Part shown: positions 20,410-32,144 of the stretch, piece after piece
How the letters are laid out: each line of letters starts with the position of its first letter
Numbering within the stretch: position 1 is the stretch's first letter
Origin: Forficula auricularia
Lineage: Eukaryota > Arthropoda > Insecta > Dermaptera > Forficulidae
Direction of reading: 5' to 3'
Length of the DNA: 64,000 nucleotides
NCBI GenBank assembly: GCA_024734495.1
Contig: JALMQS010000099.1
Span: 96,315,302-96,379,301, forward strand
The notes under the pieces: generated by a model
Database searches by the model: none
Seen by the model: the letters and a program-made list of their open reading frames with translations, nothing else
What the model was told of the DNA's origin: nothing
Program-made: the position numbers and the translations under genes

Positions 20410-20805
20410 ATATGTGCTGCTGTCATGGAAAAGGGCTCTTATCTTCATCTACTAGTTTTTTCACGAATGGCAAAAATGTGGGTTAGATGTGGGTATAATT
20501 TATGATTACATATTTGATTGAATTCAGCAGCAAATTTTCATTCAAAACATAATAATAGAGAGGGTAAAAATGGTAGACAATGTCCTAATTTTTTCTCCTT
20601 AAATATTGTCAAAATTTAAACGGCTTTAACTCAAAATTACGTTTTTTACATCTAAATATTCAAAAATTCATACTTGAGTCAATTTTTGGAATTTTTGGGC
20701 GGAACAAAAAGAGTTTTGTTCAGCTGTTTATCTAGAAACAAAACATGCCATTAGCTTGATTTTAGTGAAGATAAGGGCCATTTTCTCTGACGCAATCACA
20801 TACCT
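20410..20805. mobile_element. Possible TIR element
   Basis: gtcatggaaaagggctctta (20422) and the complement of taagggccattttctctgac (20773) form diverged ends of ~30 bp with about a quarter mismatched. No TSD established. Confidence 0.3.
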
Positions 20806-21654
20806 ATTAGCTCAGCTTTAATTGATTTCAGTTTTTTAATATTTTCTTTAAATTTTCTGTTGGTATCTATTACACATATATTTAAGTTTCTTTGATAGTT
20901 AAATAGTTTCATAAAGAGAAATCAATGAGGCAGTTGTATTCTGCGAGCTTTCAAAAATTCAGAAGGAAGAAGAGGAAATCAACATAATAGTTTAGAATTA
21001 ATTATTCACGTACTATTTTAATTATTAATAATGAATAATGTATTTTAGAGGATCACAAGATAAATTGGAATCTGAAGAAAAAAACGAAATCTTCTAATAT
21101 ACGAATTTTTATCCTTAACTTTTATAATTATTACATAAAGTTATATAGAAATTATTTATAAGTTTTTGAAAGTTCAGAAAGGGTTTTGATGATTTTAAAA
21201 TTTGGATTCGAAATTTCATCATATACTAGTATATTTACTCAATATCTCATATTCAATTGTTTAAGTTTTTCAATATTTTCTACGATTTTCTTTAAATTAT
21301 CTGTAGTTATTTATTATATATATATATATATATTTAAGCTTATTTGGTAGTTATAAATAGTTTCATAAAGAGAAATCAAATGTGATTTAAAGTTGGGTGG
21401 CCTAAGCACATAGCGTGCTCTTATTTCTTTTTGAATAAAACTGAATTTTCCTGCTTTATTAATTTTTAAACTATTTTTTTTTCATTATATTAAAATATGT
21501 AGGGTATACCTATTTGAAATATGAATTAAAGGAAAGTTTTTTCAAAATTCGATAGAGTGTTTGCAGTTTTGGTCAATTAATAATTTTAAATGATGTTATA
21601 TATCTAAATTTGATATATTATTTGGGATTTAATATTTTCTTACCTAGGGTCAAA
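20806..21654. other. AT-rich with a P1 scrap at 20910-20990
   Basis: aaagagaaatcaatgaggca at 20915 belongs to family P1. The rest shows no feature. Confidence 0.4.
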
Positions 21655-21850
21655 AGGACGTTCTTAAAGGAATAGAAATTAAGAAATTATTTTCTAATAG
21701 TTTGAAATCGACCTGGCCTTGCAATGCCTTAGCTCTAAACCAAGATAATTCATTCTATCTGCGCTCTTTTTAATCATTTTCCTCGATCAAATTCTAATGA
21801 AAGAATTGGAAACCCGCTAATTTATTAAAAGACAAAAAAAAGTTAAAACT
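21655..21850. repeat. Repeat family RB, copy 2
   Basis: Inverse counterpart of 7925-8130, with aaattctaatgaaagaattg and tctgcgctcttttt. Confidence 0.55.
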
Positions 21851-22904
21851 TATAAGTAATTAATACCAAACTTGAATATCATATAAATTTATATCTATAT
21901 TATAACATTGACTTTTCTACATTTTGGAACGAGAAGTTATAAAGATAATTAGTTCTTCGCAATGGAAATAGAAATATTTTAGCACAAGAACGAACATTCT
22001 ACGACTTTTGGTTCTTAAGTAACCGCGGGTATCTGAATCCTGTCTGCTGGACGTATCGTTTAATTAAAACATGAAATTACGTTAACACATGAATGGTTTA
22101 AATAAAAGAAAAAAACAAGAAGTTGAAAAGAAAAGGGAAAGGATAGGTAGAGGGTAAGAGAAAAGAAAGAAAAGAGTCCAAGGCTAGCAGGAGTTTGGAA
22201 TTGAATTCTATTCGAATGAAATTCAGAGAATGGAATTCAATTGATTTCTGAATGGAATTTGTCTTTTGATAAAATATTAAATGATAGAGACGGGAAACAG
22301 GAAATCCTTTTTTGTTTTATATTAAAGCACACGTTAAATGCTTTTTATATCGGCCCGTTAGACCCCTCTCGTCTCCCCCATATGAACAAAAAATAAATTC
22401 TTTTTATATAATACAATGCAAGTGTCATTTTAAAAGTGAAATAATTCATATTAATAATAAAATAAAAACGTGTGTGTAAAACTTTCACTTACATCGTTAG
22501 AGGGATGAACTTTTATATCAATGCAACGTTTTAATTTAATGGAAATTTCATTAAAAATGTACTTAATAATTATTATACTCTTTAAAAGATTAAATTATTT
22601 AAAACAGATTATAACATATGTAAGAGAAAGTAATAAACAATGTTGATGAGGAGTTTATAATAATTATGAATCCTAAAGCGCCTGTTAATCGGAAACCAGA
22701 AATACAAGGTTGATTTTAGTTAGAACTCCACTAAATTTTGACATCTAAGCAGTGATTAAAAACCTTTTTCAGTCGAAATTGGAACACTTCTTAGCCTTAC
22801 CTGGTGTCTGATTTCCCTAAACAATATTTGTTCCTGAGAAGAAGTACCTAATTAAAGAAGTTTTGAGATAATTTAATGATTGTTTTTTATTATAATAAAT
22901 AAAT
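21851..22904. other. AT-rich; one shared fragment
   Basis: 21970-22035 (aagaacgaacattctacgac ... gtatctga) matches 52205-52262. Nothing else recognised. Confidence 0.4.
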
Positions 22905-23000
22905 ATGGTAGACTGTTCTTTTATCAAAACAATCTCAAAACGTTTATTAAATATCTAAACGTTACCGGAGGTAGGTTTTTTTTGCGAATAGCCAATGCTA
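22905..23000. repeat. Penelope-type family P2 fragment
   Basis: ttatcaaaacaatctcaaaa, cgtttattaaatatctaaac and gttaccggaggtagg are the P2 arm. Confidence 0.4.
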
Positions 23001-23489
23001 CAGATTGTCTTGGAGATAAAATTATCTTGAATAAAAATAAAAAATATAAATATTCAGGAAAAATAATTTTTCTCTAAAAAATCACTGATAAATTTTAGAA
23101 AAACAGTCCATATCTGACGTTTTGCTTAATTGAATTTTTGGTCATTTCTAAAATTATTATTTTTTCTAAATTTCGTTCTTTTACTAAAATTTTGGGATCA
23201 GTAAAGTCAAAATTGTGTCCCAGGATAGTTGAATAGCATATGATAGGAAATTTAATATCTATACTCGTAATGTGTTTGGCAAGTACAAAATATTTACATT
23301 TTTCTCTCTTTCAAATCGTTTTTTGACTTCCCTGTTAAGTTCCATTTCTCGAAATACAGCAAGATTGATTCCTAGTGTCGATATGTAGGTATATACGAGA
23401 GATAAAAGAGTATTTAAAATCTAAAATTTTTGCGAACAAATACCATACATATTTATCGGTAATGAGGGCTGATGAAGCTTTTATTTTTG
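23001..23489. other. AT-rich, nothing recognised
   Basis: The 64-codon minus ORF at 23335-23529 is AT-driven and not called. Confidence 0.5.
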
Positions 23490-23635
23490 TGATTAATTTT
23501 ATTAAAAGTTGAAATTTTATTAGAATCACACATAATTAATTAAAATTATTTATTGAACATGAATAAATAATTACAATTAATTATGTGTGATTCTTATAAA
23601 ATTTCAACTTTTAATATAAATATTTAATTAATAAA
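23490..23635. repeat. Near-perfect palindrome, ~65-bp arms
   Basis: aaaagttgaaattttattag and agaatcacacataattaatt (23497-23545) are mirrored at 23575-23621. The centre is ttgaacatgaataa. Probably a small foldback; a partial relative lies at 700-770. Confidence 0.7.
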
Positions 23636-23710
23636 TCGAAAAAAGAGTATCTTTTTTGAAAATTAGATGGTAATTTTTTCAAAAATCAACTAGTGCTTAA
23701 GACCAATTTA

Positions 23711-23946
23711 TATTATTAAGAAAGATTCTAAATTTATGGTCAAAATTTCAAAGATTTTAGTAGTTATATTTATATTGCGAGTCGTAGAGATTTTTGTCTC
23801 AAGGGTTAGATCAACTGACCCGACAGCATGTTGATGGTCGGGTTCAACTCCTGAGAGGATGAACTCCCTCTGATAACCAATATCAAATGATTTCTACTAA
23901 AATCTTTGAAATTTTGAACTTAAATTTAGAATCTTTCTTAATAATA
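23711..23946. mobile_element. Foldback with tRNA-like centre
   Basis: Arms of ~53 bp: tattattaagaaagattcta (23711) versus its complement ending 23946. The spacer (23775-23870) contains box A-like aagggttagatcaactga and box B-like gggttcaactcc, suggesting a tRNA-derived segment carried inside the foldback. Confidence 0.5.
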
Positions 23947-24229
23947 AATATTTAAATTAAAACAGAAAATTTCTAAAATACCAACCATTCAACTAATCTG
24001 GAAGACAATTTGGAAATTTGATAAATGATCCCATCCATGTATCTAATAAACTAGAGCTTATCCAGTTTGGAAAATTAAGTATCAAGGACCAAAATACCTA
24101 GATAGCCCAATCTGAAAACCTAAAAATCAAGGCAACAAAAAATATTTAATTTTTTAATTTTATAAGATCAGGAACGAGGCTTAATGAATCCGGTGGAAGA
24201 TGGAATCCTTTGAGTATGATGGTTATTTT

Positions 24230-24525
24230 TCAAGATAAAAAATCTTCATCAAGGTTGTTAATTTATTTTATTTATATACTTTATTTATTTATTTTATTTA
24301 CGTACTTCATTGAAATGTATTATTAATCATGTAATTTATCAACATCCATGTCATGATATTTATAATGTTTGTAAATTATAAGATATAAATTATCAAATTT
24401 AATGTAAGGTAATGTTGAACGCAATTGCAGACTGAAGATGGCGTCGAGTTGAAGCCGAAACGTTTCATGATCAAAATAAAATAAATTAACAACCTTGATG
24501 AAGATTTTTTATCTTGACAATTTAA
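24230..24525. mobile_element. Penelope-type foldback with a core motif
   Basis: tcaagataaaaaatcttcat and caaggttgttaatttatttt (24231-24275) are mirrored at 24478-24522. One plus-strand CTGAAGA/GAAACG motif lies near the right arm. Confidence 0.55.
24432..24464 (+). ncRNA. Hammerhead-like motif, Penelope type
   Basis: CTGAAGA (24432-24438), one T, stem II GGC/GCC (24440-24442 with 24454-24456), GAAACGTT (24457-24464). The core boxes are intact. Inner stem I is only GA/TC, with TTG/CAA possible further out. Confidence 0.4.
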
Positions 24526-24625
24526 TTCATACACTAAAAGTCCCATAAGCAACGGTGTTTTTATCACTATGACAGCGAAAATAGTTTACCCTAACTTTTC
24601 CAGCGACAAAACTGAACCTAGCTTT

Positions 24626-24810
24626 TTTTTTTTTTTTTGGCTTTTCGGCCCTTCTAGCCATAAGCCTAATTACGATACTAGTTATATATTTTTTAAAATT
24701 TGTCTCTACCCCCGGGGGTCAGATTTTAGCTGGATGCCTCGAGCCGGATTCGAACCCGGGTCCCCTGGTTAGCTCGCTGTCACGCTACCGCCTAGCCTAT
24801 CTGACCCCCC
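24626..24810 (-). mobile_element. tRNA-derived SINE, family D, copy 1
   Basis: TSD ctgaacctagcttt at 24612-24625 and 24811-24824. On the minus strand: box A AGGCTAGGCGGTAGCG, box B GGGTTCGAATCC (complement of 24746-24757), then ctaaaatctgacccc, gtagagacaaattt, ggcttatggct and a poly(A) tail (T run from 24622). Same family as 37287-37481 and 44517-44699. Confidence 0.9.
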
Positions 24811-24859
24811 CTGAACCTAGCTTTATTTTTTCAATTATGTTTTATTTATTAATTGTTTT

Positions 24860-25010
24860 TTTAATTTTAAAACCCACTAATAGGTTAAAGCAAATATTAT
24901 TATATTATATTAAAAATATAAATTTTTTGTTTGTTTTTAATTAACAGGTGTCTAAATCATAACAAAACAGGTGTGTTTACAAATAAAGTGGTTCAAGTGG
25001 CTTTTTTTAT
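24860..25010. repeat. Helitron-like interior fragment
   Basis: aacaggtgtctaaatcataa and caggtgtgtttacaaataaa match 26200-26330. Confidence 0.5.
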
Positions 25011-25232
25011 ATAGCTTGGAAACAAATCTTATTTAATTTTATGTTTTTATTTCAGATCCTATACGATTATTTTTTTTATTTTTATTTTCCTATTTATTTT
25101 TTTATCAAGTTGTTTATAAGAATTGTATTTTTAACAATTGTACTTTTCCTCTAAATTAAATAAACTGATTTATGTCTTAATTTTGTTAATTTTGTGATTT
25201 ACGTATTGATTCATTAAATTGTCTTACCGAAT

Positions 25233-25353
25233 TACACTCAAGCTTTTTTTTGGGTCGAAGTAAACTTGATATTTTATAATTCGAGTTTTGTTGCCTTTGG
25301 GCAATTCTCATTAAAATGTCAAGTTTACTTCGGCAAAAAAAGCTCTCGTGTAA
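25233..25353. repeat. Foldback, ~50-bp arms
   Basis: ttacactcaagctttttttt, cgaagtaaacttgata mirrored by tcaagtttacttcggcaaaa ... cgtgtaat. Confidence 0.6.
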
Positions 25354-25436
25354 TTATAAGTGAAAAATAACCATCATTCTCAAAGTATTCCATCTTCCAC
25401 CGGATTCATTAAGCCTCGTTCCTGATCTTATAAAAT

Positions 25437-26013
25437 AATATACGAATCATTAAGTACTTGTCCTAAATAATATTTTATTTTTGTTGAGTTTTCATTGACT
25501 TAGAACAAAAGGGTGTTCATGAAGTTCCGCTACTCATTGGGATGCATCAGCATATCCTCTTTTTCTGTCTCTCTCTCTCTATCCCGAAATCAACTAAATA
25601 ATAATAATAATGATTGAACCGAAAAACTGGTTTTGTTCTGATTGAGCGACCATTTTGTAAAGTATAGTTTAGAACGTGAACAAAAAAACAAAATCAAAAA
25701 ATAGCTTTCTCTCCCTTTTTCGTTCGTTCCAGCTCCCCTCTTGATAGAGTAATATCCACCTGAATGTGTAATTCAGTGTGCGTGACGAAAAAGCGCATCA
25801 GATTTATTCAAAAATCAATGCCTTCTGATAGATAAGGTCTAGTGCTTTCGTATCATGGAGGAAGCCAGCCACAGAGTAGCCAATAAACATAAAATGGAAA
25901 TACATACTTTTTCTAATATAAAATAAAGTACCTGGTGTGCGCACCACACAACTATCATCCCTATCTTCTCATTCTTTAAAGGCAACCAATTTTGTAAACT
26001 AAATTATCTATCT
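25437..26013. other. No gene; partly mixed composition
   Basis: 25720-25880 is less AT-rich and single-copy; function unknown. (TCTA)n precedes 26014. Confidence 0.3.
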
Positions 26014-27365
26014 ATCTATCTACTCTTATTAAACGAGCAAAAATTGTATATATATATATATATATTTATTTGTTTGTTTGTATGTTATATATATATGAAT
26101 CTTTGTTCTATTTTGAAAATGGGTCTACCGATTTTAATGAAACCAACTCTATTAACAAGTTTTGAGGATGAGAAAACGATTTTTTATTAATTTTTTTTTT
26201 AATTTTAGAACCCACTAAGAGGTTAAACAAATATGATTATATTATATTAAAATTAGGATTTTTTTTAATTAACTGGTGTCTAAATCATAACAAAACAGGT
26301 GTGTTTACAAATAAAGTGGTTGAAGTTGCAGTGGTGGGGGCGAGGTGCGTGGTTTCGGGGGGGGGGGGTCCAGGGGTCGTGTACTATATATATTTGTATT
26401 TTTTTAATTTGGTTACCGTGCTTGGTGGTTCCAGGAACTTTTGATTTAAGAAAGGATCTTTATGTTTTAATTTTGAAAAAAGAAATGAGTTTAATTTGGT
26501 TGGTTTAAAAGTGGAATGCAAATTGAGAACTAATAATATTTTCTCAAAATATTCAGTTAACTCTTTTATATATGGTAAAGAGATGTATCATAAATTTTCC
26601 TTATTATTGTTATTATTATTAATTTTTTAAAATATTAAATAAACAATTCTTGTATATATAGGGTGGGGCAGAGCACTTTGCTTATTTAGAAATTCAAGAA
26701 AAAAGTAACGCAGATTAATTCTTTGAAAAGCATCAACTACAACGTTTAAATTTTATGTTTACATAGTTTTAAAGATAATACCTATCAGGCAGATGGCGTC
26801 CATTTGAATCAGTTTCTCGAAAACGGCTCGTACGATTTCGATGAAAATCACGTATTAGTGATTTTTTGGGTCGACAAACCGATATAATTAATTTAAAGTT
26901 GATTGTTATTATTTCTTAATTAATTAATCATTCACAGGTAAAGGAATATTAAGTTTGGGTTAGAAAAAAGTTTTTCCTTCTCTTTTGTATCCACACATAC
27001 AATGGACTGGGCAAATAATTTTTCTTAAAGACCATTTTTAACCGACTTATCATAATATATATTTTTTCTCCCGCCACTTTTGAATTATTAATAAACGTCG
27101 TTTTATAAAGAACTGTATTCATTTAATAGAATAAAAAATTATTAAGAATTTATTATATTTCAAAATGGAGTATTATATAATCAGGTTTCAATTTTGGGAC
27201 AAAATATTTTGAAAGGTTTTTTAATTTAACTAATTATTATTAACAGGTGGTTGAAAAATTGAATCATGTGGTTGAACCAATAATAACTTGGTGGTGATTA
27301 AATAAACAATATGATTAAAATAAAAAAATTGCGGAACGAAGCTAGGTCCTCCAGGTACTTTATTT
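26014..27365 (+). mobile_element. Helitron-like family H, one or two overlapping copies
   Basis: Starts with tctactcttattaaacgagc, followed by caaaaattg, (TA)n and tctaccgattttaatgaaac, a layout typical of Helitron 5' ends; the inverse 5' end recurs at 35927. A second start-like block (tttcgatgaaaatcacg) is at 26837. The 3' end is cgaagctaggtcctccaggt at 27333-27355. The 26790-27360 part matches 49690-50397. No Rep/helicase ORF. Confidence 0.5.
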
Positions 27366-27985
27366 TTTACAAAAAAATAAATAAATAAATAAATAAAATA
27401 AATGGAATTTAGTACAAAATGATTCATTATTTTTTCGAGGGCCAAAATTGAAGAAGAGGGTTCAAAAAAATAGAAATATTAATATAACCCCTAGATCCTT
27501 TGATCGATTTATGCGGAATTTCGCATATGCACCCTATATAAACTTACGGAAATGACTCTCGATGAGAAAGTGGGAGTGACTCAAAGGGGGAAGTGAGTCA
27601 AAAATTATTAAAATAATAAAATTTTCCCACAGAAAAACTTGGGGTTGATTAAATAAACAGTATGATTAAAATAAAAAAATTACAGAGCGAAGCTAGGTCC
27701 TCCGGGTACTTTATTTTTTGCAATAAATAAATAAATAAATAAATAAAAAATGGAATTTAGTACAATAGGATTCATTGTTTTTTTCGAGGGCCAAAATTGA
27801 AGCAGAGGGTTCAAAAAAATAGAAATATCAATATAACGCCTAGATCCTTTGATTGATTTATACGGAATTTCGCATATGCACCCTATAAAACTTACTGAAA
27901 TGACTCTCGATGAGAAAGTGGGAGTGACTCAAAGGGGGAAGTGAGTCAAAAATTATTAAAATAATAAAATTTTCCCACAAAAATA
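27291..27985 (+). repeat. Tandem duplication of ~350 bp
   Basis: 27291-27643 and 27644-27985 are direct copies at about 93 percent by eye. Each contains the family H 3' end (cgaagctaggtcctcc), an (AAAT)n run and tttcgcatatgcacccta. Duplication joins the Helitron-like end with its 3' flank. Confidence 0.85.
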
Positions 27986-29102
27986 CTTAAAGATATTTTC
28001 CTAAAACGGGTTCTATATTTAAAATAAGATATGTTCAATTGCTAATGGGCCCAAAACCAGGTGTATGGTAAAGTCACGTGGATGGCCACATAAGCCATAT
28101 TTTTAACAGAGGCTTGAACCGCGATTGAAATTAGGTTTACACGTCTTTGGAATTATTTCAGAATTCATTGGATAATGCCCCTTCATCTATTGTCTTCTAA
28201 TTGGTAATGAATGTAGAAGTGGAAGTAGGTGTACACGATATTAGGTCGCGGCTCACCCCTTGTTTTTAACCATATTCAAGATTATTTCATTGTTATTTAT
28301 ATTTGCATTTATTTATAGATAAAAAGCATAAGTCGAATTGTTAAGATTGACAGTATTTTCCCATTTTGAAAAACTTTCATTGGCAGACCAAAAACTAGTG
28401 TTGGTGTGTTAGTGTGACGTAAAAACGGACCATATGTGAAAAAAGCCTCGATCAAGAGAATGGGCGTTGAAGAGTTGAGAGATGCATCTGGTGGCGATTG
28501 ATTTTATAAATTGGCCATCGAGGGCACAAATTCAGGCCAGACAGACCACACCAACGTCGATCTATCTTTTTTTGAATAAAGCTCCCATGATCTTTTTACC
28601 CCCGTCCATTCTTCATTCTTTAAAAATGATGGATACCAACTTGAATGGAAAGAAAATTCATGGTGTCTCATTTGACAAAGTGAATTTTTCCACTACATAG
28701 ACAAAAAATACAAAAACTTTTTAAACAAATTTAATGTCTTATAAAAAAAGTTGCTATATTCAAATTACATATTGTATAACAAATGAGACGATATATACAT
28801 ATTTTAATAAACTTTAACCTGCCTTTATTTTCAAGGTTTTACTCGGTTTCTGAATGTCAGGTCTCCAATATCCACGATAAATCAAGATTGAAAAATCATA
28901 AATCGCCTTTGATAACTACATATTCTAGAATTAGATGTCAAAACGTTATGCATTCTGATGACGATGAGAAGAATATAACATATAAAAAATGTGTAATCTA
29001 GATTCTAGATCATTTCAGCTGAAAATTAAATTTTGATTGAAAAGTAATGGAAGGCAACCCAAGGATAGTGAAAAAATTTATTAAGATATATATTTATTGA
29101 GA
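27986..29102. other. No confident gene
   Basis: 28112-28180 is a repeat fragment (see 575-640). 28380-28700 is less AT-rich and holds a 72-codon ORF (28482-28700) without recognisable domains; left uncalled. Confidence 0.35.
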
Positions 29103-29397
29103 TATACAGGGTGGTCCCGAATTCATGGTACAAACTTTAATGGCAGGTACAGGACATTGTAACAATGAGTTATTGTATAGGAATGTATAGTGTAATAAGT
29201 ATATGTAATATGTATATGTATGTATAGTGTAATAGTAATATAGTGTATAATGTATGTATAATGTATAGCCGTTATTTCCCCTGTTTACGCCTCACCGCGT
29301 CACTTGCGACTATACATTCCTATACAATAACTCATTGTTACAATGTCCTGTACCTACCATTAACGTTTGTACCATGAATTCGGGACCACCCTGTATA
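29103..29397. mobile_element. Foldback MITE with TATACAGGGTG ends
   Basis: Arms of ~88 bp begin TATACAGGGTGGTCCCGAAT and match their complement ending 29397 with very few changes. Centre holds tgtatag-rich low-complexity sequence. The TACAGGGTG end type is common in arthropod foldbacks. Confidence 0.8.
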
Positions 29398-29422
29398 TAA
29401 GATGTACAATTTATGTAATTTT

Positions 29423-29610
29423 TCCCGCTTTCCTTTAAAACCAACGTTTCGGAGGATTCTTCCCTCCTTCTTTAGGGTCTATAATCCAATATAACAATGA
29501 AGTGAATGTGACCAACCCCGTTTTTTTTTATAATTTTGTTATATTGGATAGACCCTGAAGAAGGAGGGAAGAATCCCCCAAAACGTTGGTTTTAAAGGAA
29601 AGGGCGGAAA
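29423..29610. mobile_element. Penelope-type family P3 palindrome
   Basis: Arms ctttcctttaaaaccaacgt ... (29423-29503) and 29536-29610. Each arm has a hammerhead-like motif on the outward-reading strand: minus 29443-29475 (CTAAAGA; GGAGG/CCTCC stem II; GAAACGTT) and plus 29555-29587 (CTGAAGA; GGAGG/CCCCC; CAAAACGTT). Each has one broken core base, but in different places. Confidence 0.55.
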
Positions 29611-30061
29611 AAAGAATGACAATCCAATAAAATTGTATATCATATTTGGAAATGTAATAATTTTTACTTTATTTTATCCACTATAGCTTGGCCCTACTCG
29701 CTGTACTCTATTTACATGAACCATTTCGAGCCAATTTCGACCCTCCTGCAGCTCAGAATAATTTGAGATACAGAGCTGAAATTATAAAGATGTAATTATG
29801 TAATCCATCTTGAGGAGAGTACAAAATTTCAATAATATAGCTTAAATAGATTCTGAGATATGGACCTGAAAAAATAGCTAATTTTGGTACTCACTCACTC
29901 ACTCACTCACAGACATGTCATCAAAGCCTATCTATAGGGTACTTCCAATAATTCCAGCATCATGAAATTTCACCTGCTAGTAGAGTTTGGGACACATACA
30001 AATGAAAAATTCAAAAAATTCAAACTTTCTATCTTTAAATCCCTGCAAAAAAAAGGGGGGG
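29611..30061. other. No gene; (ACTC)n run
   Basis: (ACTC)n at 29890-29910, then atgaaatttcacctgctagt, resembling the region ahead of the 113-bp units in the 39.7-40.4 kb element. Confidence 0.35.
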
Positions 30062-30330
30062 GGGGTCAAAAATGAAAATTCTAGCCCGTTGGATCAAACT
30101 CAACCAAATTTTATATACATATTCTGTGGCCTCCCTGAAGGCTATAAATGCAAAAACTAACCACTCAGATGGAGGGGGGCAAAATGAAAATTCTAGCCCT
30201 TTGTACCAAACTCAACCAAATTTTGCATACATATTCTGTGGGCCCCCAGAAAGCTAGAAATGCAAAAACTAATCACCCAAAATGAGGGGTGGGGGACAAA
30301 AATAAAAATTCTAGCCCTTTGGACCAACGG
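30062..30330 (+). repeat. 113-bp minisatellite units, about 2.4 copies
   Basis: Units start aaaatgaaaattctagccc (30069, 30182, 30297) and contain caaccaaattttgtatacat and aatgcaaaaactaaccac, separated by G-rich runs. The same unit occurs at 31735-32030, 40045-40275 and, inverted, 58145-58260. Confidence 0.8.
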
Positions 30331-30365
30331 AATTCCTCATAGCTTACAAAAAGAAGAGAAATCTC

Positions 30366-30672
30366 AACTAAAACATTCTGTGAAAAAACAGGCCAAGTTC
30401 GAAAAGTAGTGAAATCTAATGTGTAGCCAAGTTAAATTCGCCAAGAATAATTAAGTTGAGAGATCTATTTTTTCAACTTAATTATTCTTGGCGAATTTAG
30501 TTTGACTACACACTAGATCTCACTAATTTTTCGCTTAAATTCACCAAGAATAATTAAGTTGAGAGATCTACTATTTCTCAACTTAATTATTCTTGGCGAA
30601 TTTAACTTGGCTACACATTAGATTTCACTACTTTTCTGAACTTTGACTGTTTTTTCACATAATGTTTTGGTT
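30366..30672. mobile_element. Fourfold palindrome element, copy 1
   Basis: aattcgccaagaataattaa / ttaattattcttggcgaatt occurs four times in alternating orientation (30436, 30477, 30539, 30581). The outer arms extend to aacattctgtgaaaaaacag and its mirrored tttttcacataatgtt. Thus a palindrome whose arms are themselves palindromes. A second copy is at 58838-59593. Confidence 0.8.
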
Positions 30673-31476
30673 GAGATACACTCCTATATGAATAAATTAA
30701 ACCTTTTCGTGATGATTTATCTTTATTAAACTGTTCACTTGACGAAAAATTGCTATTTAAACTTACAAAGAGTTCATTAATTCCATCAATTTTATTTTGC
30801 ATTTATTCCACAATTATTATTTAGAGATTAATCTACTCTATGCTAAAATAAAAATTCAAATAAATCATTCTTTTATGAAAAAAAAAACTCGAATAAAACT
30901 GCTTGATTTATATCAATACAACATTTTTGTTTATGTATTGTAAATTGAAAGTTTGAACACGGTGCATTGTTTGTATTTATCGAACATTAATCCACTTGCT
31001 ATATAATATCTACCATATATATATACGAATATATGGGCTTACGTCAACTAGCAGAGAACTAGTGTTTATTTGATAATCAGATTAATAGTGAACTATCCCC
31101 TCAGCACGAACATTATTGTGGGTATGCTTTATGAAATGATATCATCTTTGATATAATATAATAGACAATATTAATTAATTTAATTAAAATAAAATTGCAT
31201 TGCCATTATTGCCTGAGGCATGTTACAAGGATCCCTTTTTGAATGGACGCCGAAAATTGAGCAACATGTAGCCAGTTTAATATTTAAATAGGTGACATAA
31301 TTAATTTGAAAGATATTTATTTATTTATTTATTATATCGCTGAGAGCCAAATTTCAGCTCACTAACAACCGTTTTTCACCAAATTTGTTTTATTCTTAAC
31401 TTCTAATCCTTGAAAATCAAAATTCTAATCAGCTCATTTGTTTTTAAATTTTTAATTTAAAAGATTTTGTTTTGCA
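30673..31476. other. AT-rich, nothing recognised
   Basis: No gene or repeat copy identified. Confidence 0.5.
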
Positions 31477-31479
31477 GAG

Positions 31480-31545
31480 ATTTGTTGGTTCAGGAAAGAG
31501 AAATCAATGAGGTTTTTCTCTGCTTGATTCAATAAACATATACAT
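31480..31545 (-). repeat. Penelope-type family P1 fragment
   Basis: aaagagaaatcaatgaggtt ... ctctgcttgattcaataaac. Confidence 0.55.
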
Positions 31546-31576
31546 ATATAATATTAAAATGAGAATACATTTTTTA

Positions 31577-32144
31577 TATAGGGTGGGGCATAAAGATCTA
31601 CCACATTTTGAAGAGGTATAAAAATGAAGAAATTCAACTAGAAAAAAACTGAATATATTTTTGAAAAGAACATAAAATAATTTTTTTTTAAATGTATTTT
31701 AAACATTATATCAGAAGAAAAAAAGGGGGAGGGGTCAAAAATGAAAATTATAGCCCTTTCGCCCAAACTCAAACAAATTTTGTATACACATTCTGTGGAC
31801 CCCCAGAAGCCTAAAAATGCAAAAACTAACCACACAAAATGGGGAGGAGGGTCTCAAATGAAAATTCCAGCCCTTTCGACCAAACTTTATGTATACACAA
31901 TTTGGTTAGTTTTTCCATTTCTAGGCTTGTGGGAGTCCACAGAATATGTATCCAAAATTTGGTTGAGTTTGGTCAAAAAGACTAAAGTTTTCACATTCGA
32001 CCCCCCTCCCCCTTTGTTTTGCTGATAATGTTAAAAAAAATTATTTTATCTTCTTTTCAAAAATATTCAGTTTCTTCTATTTAAATTTTTTCATTTTTTA
32101 TACCTCTTCAAAATGTAGTAGATCTTTGTGCCCCACCTTGTATA
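31577..32144. mobile_element. Foldback with GGGTGGGGCA ends and inverted 113-bp units
   Basis: Outer arms of ~110 bp: atagggtggggcataaagat mirrored by ctttgtgccccaccttgtat. Interior 31735-32030 holds the 113-bp unit once forward and once inverted. A lone end of this type also lies at 26657-26690. Confidence 0.75.

Larger units (their letters stand above)
24157..25436. mobile_element. TIR composite, 73-bp ends, several nested inserts
   Basis: attttataagatcaggaacg (24157) to about 24229 is mirrored at 25364-25436 with few mismatches. Inside lie a P-type foldback (24230-24525), a SINE (24626-24810), a Helitron-like fragment (24860-25010) and another foldback (25233-25353). No transposase is visible. 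Confidence 0.65.

Noticed and set aside
29443..29587. P3 motifs as active ribozymes
   Set aside because: Each arm has a broken core base (G5 in one, G12 in the other), so neither is expected to cleave, although the ancestral form may have.
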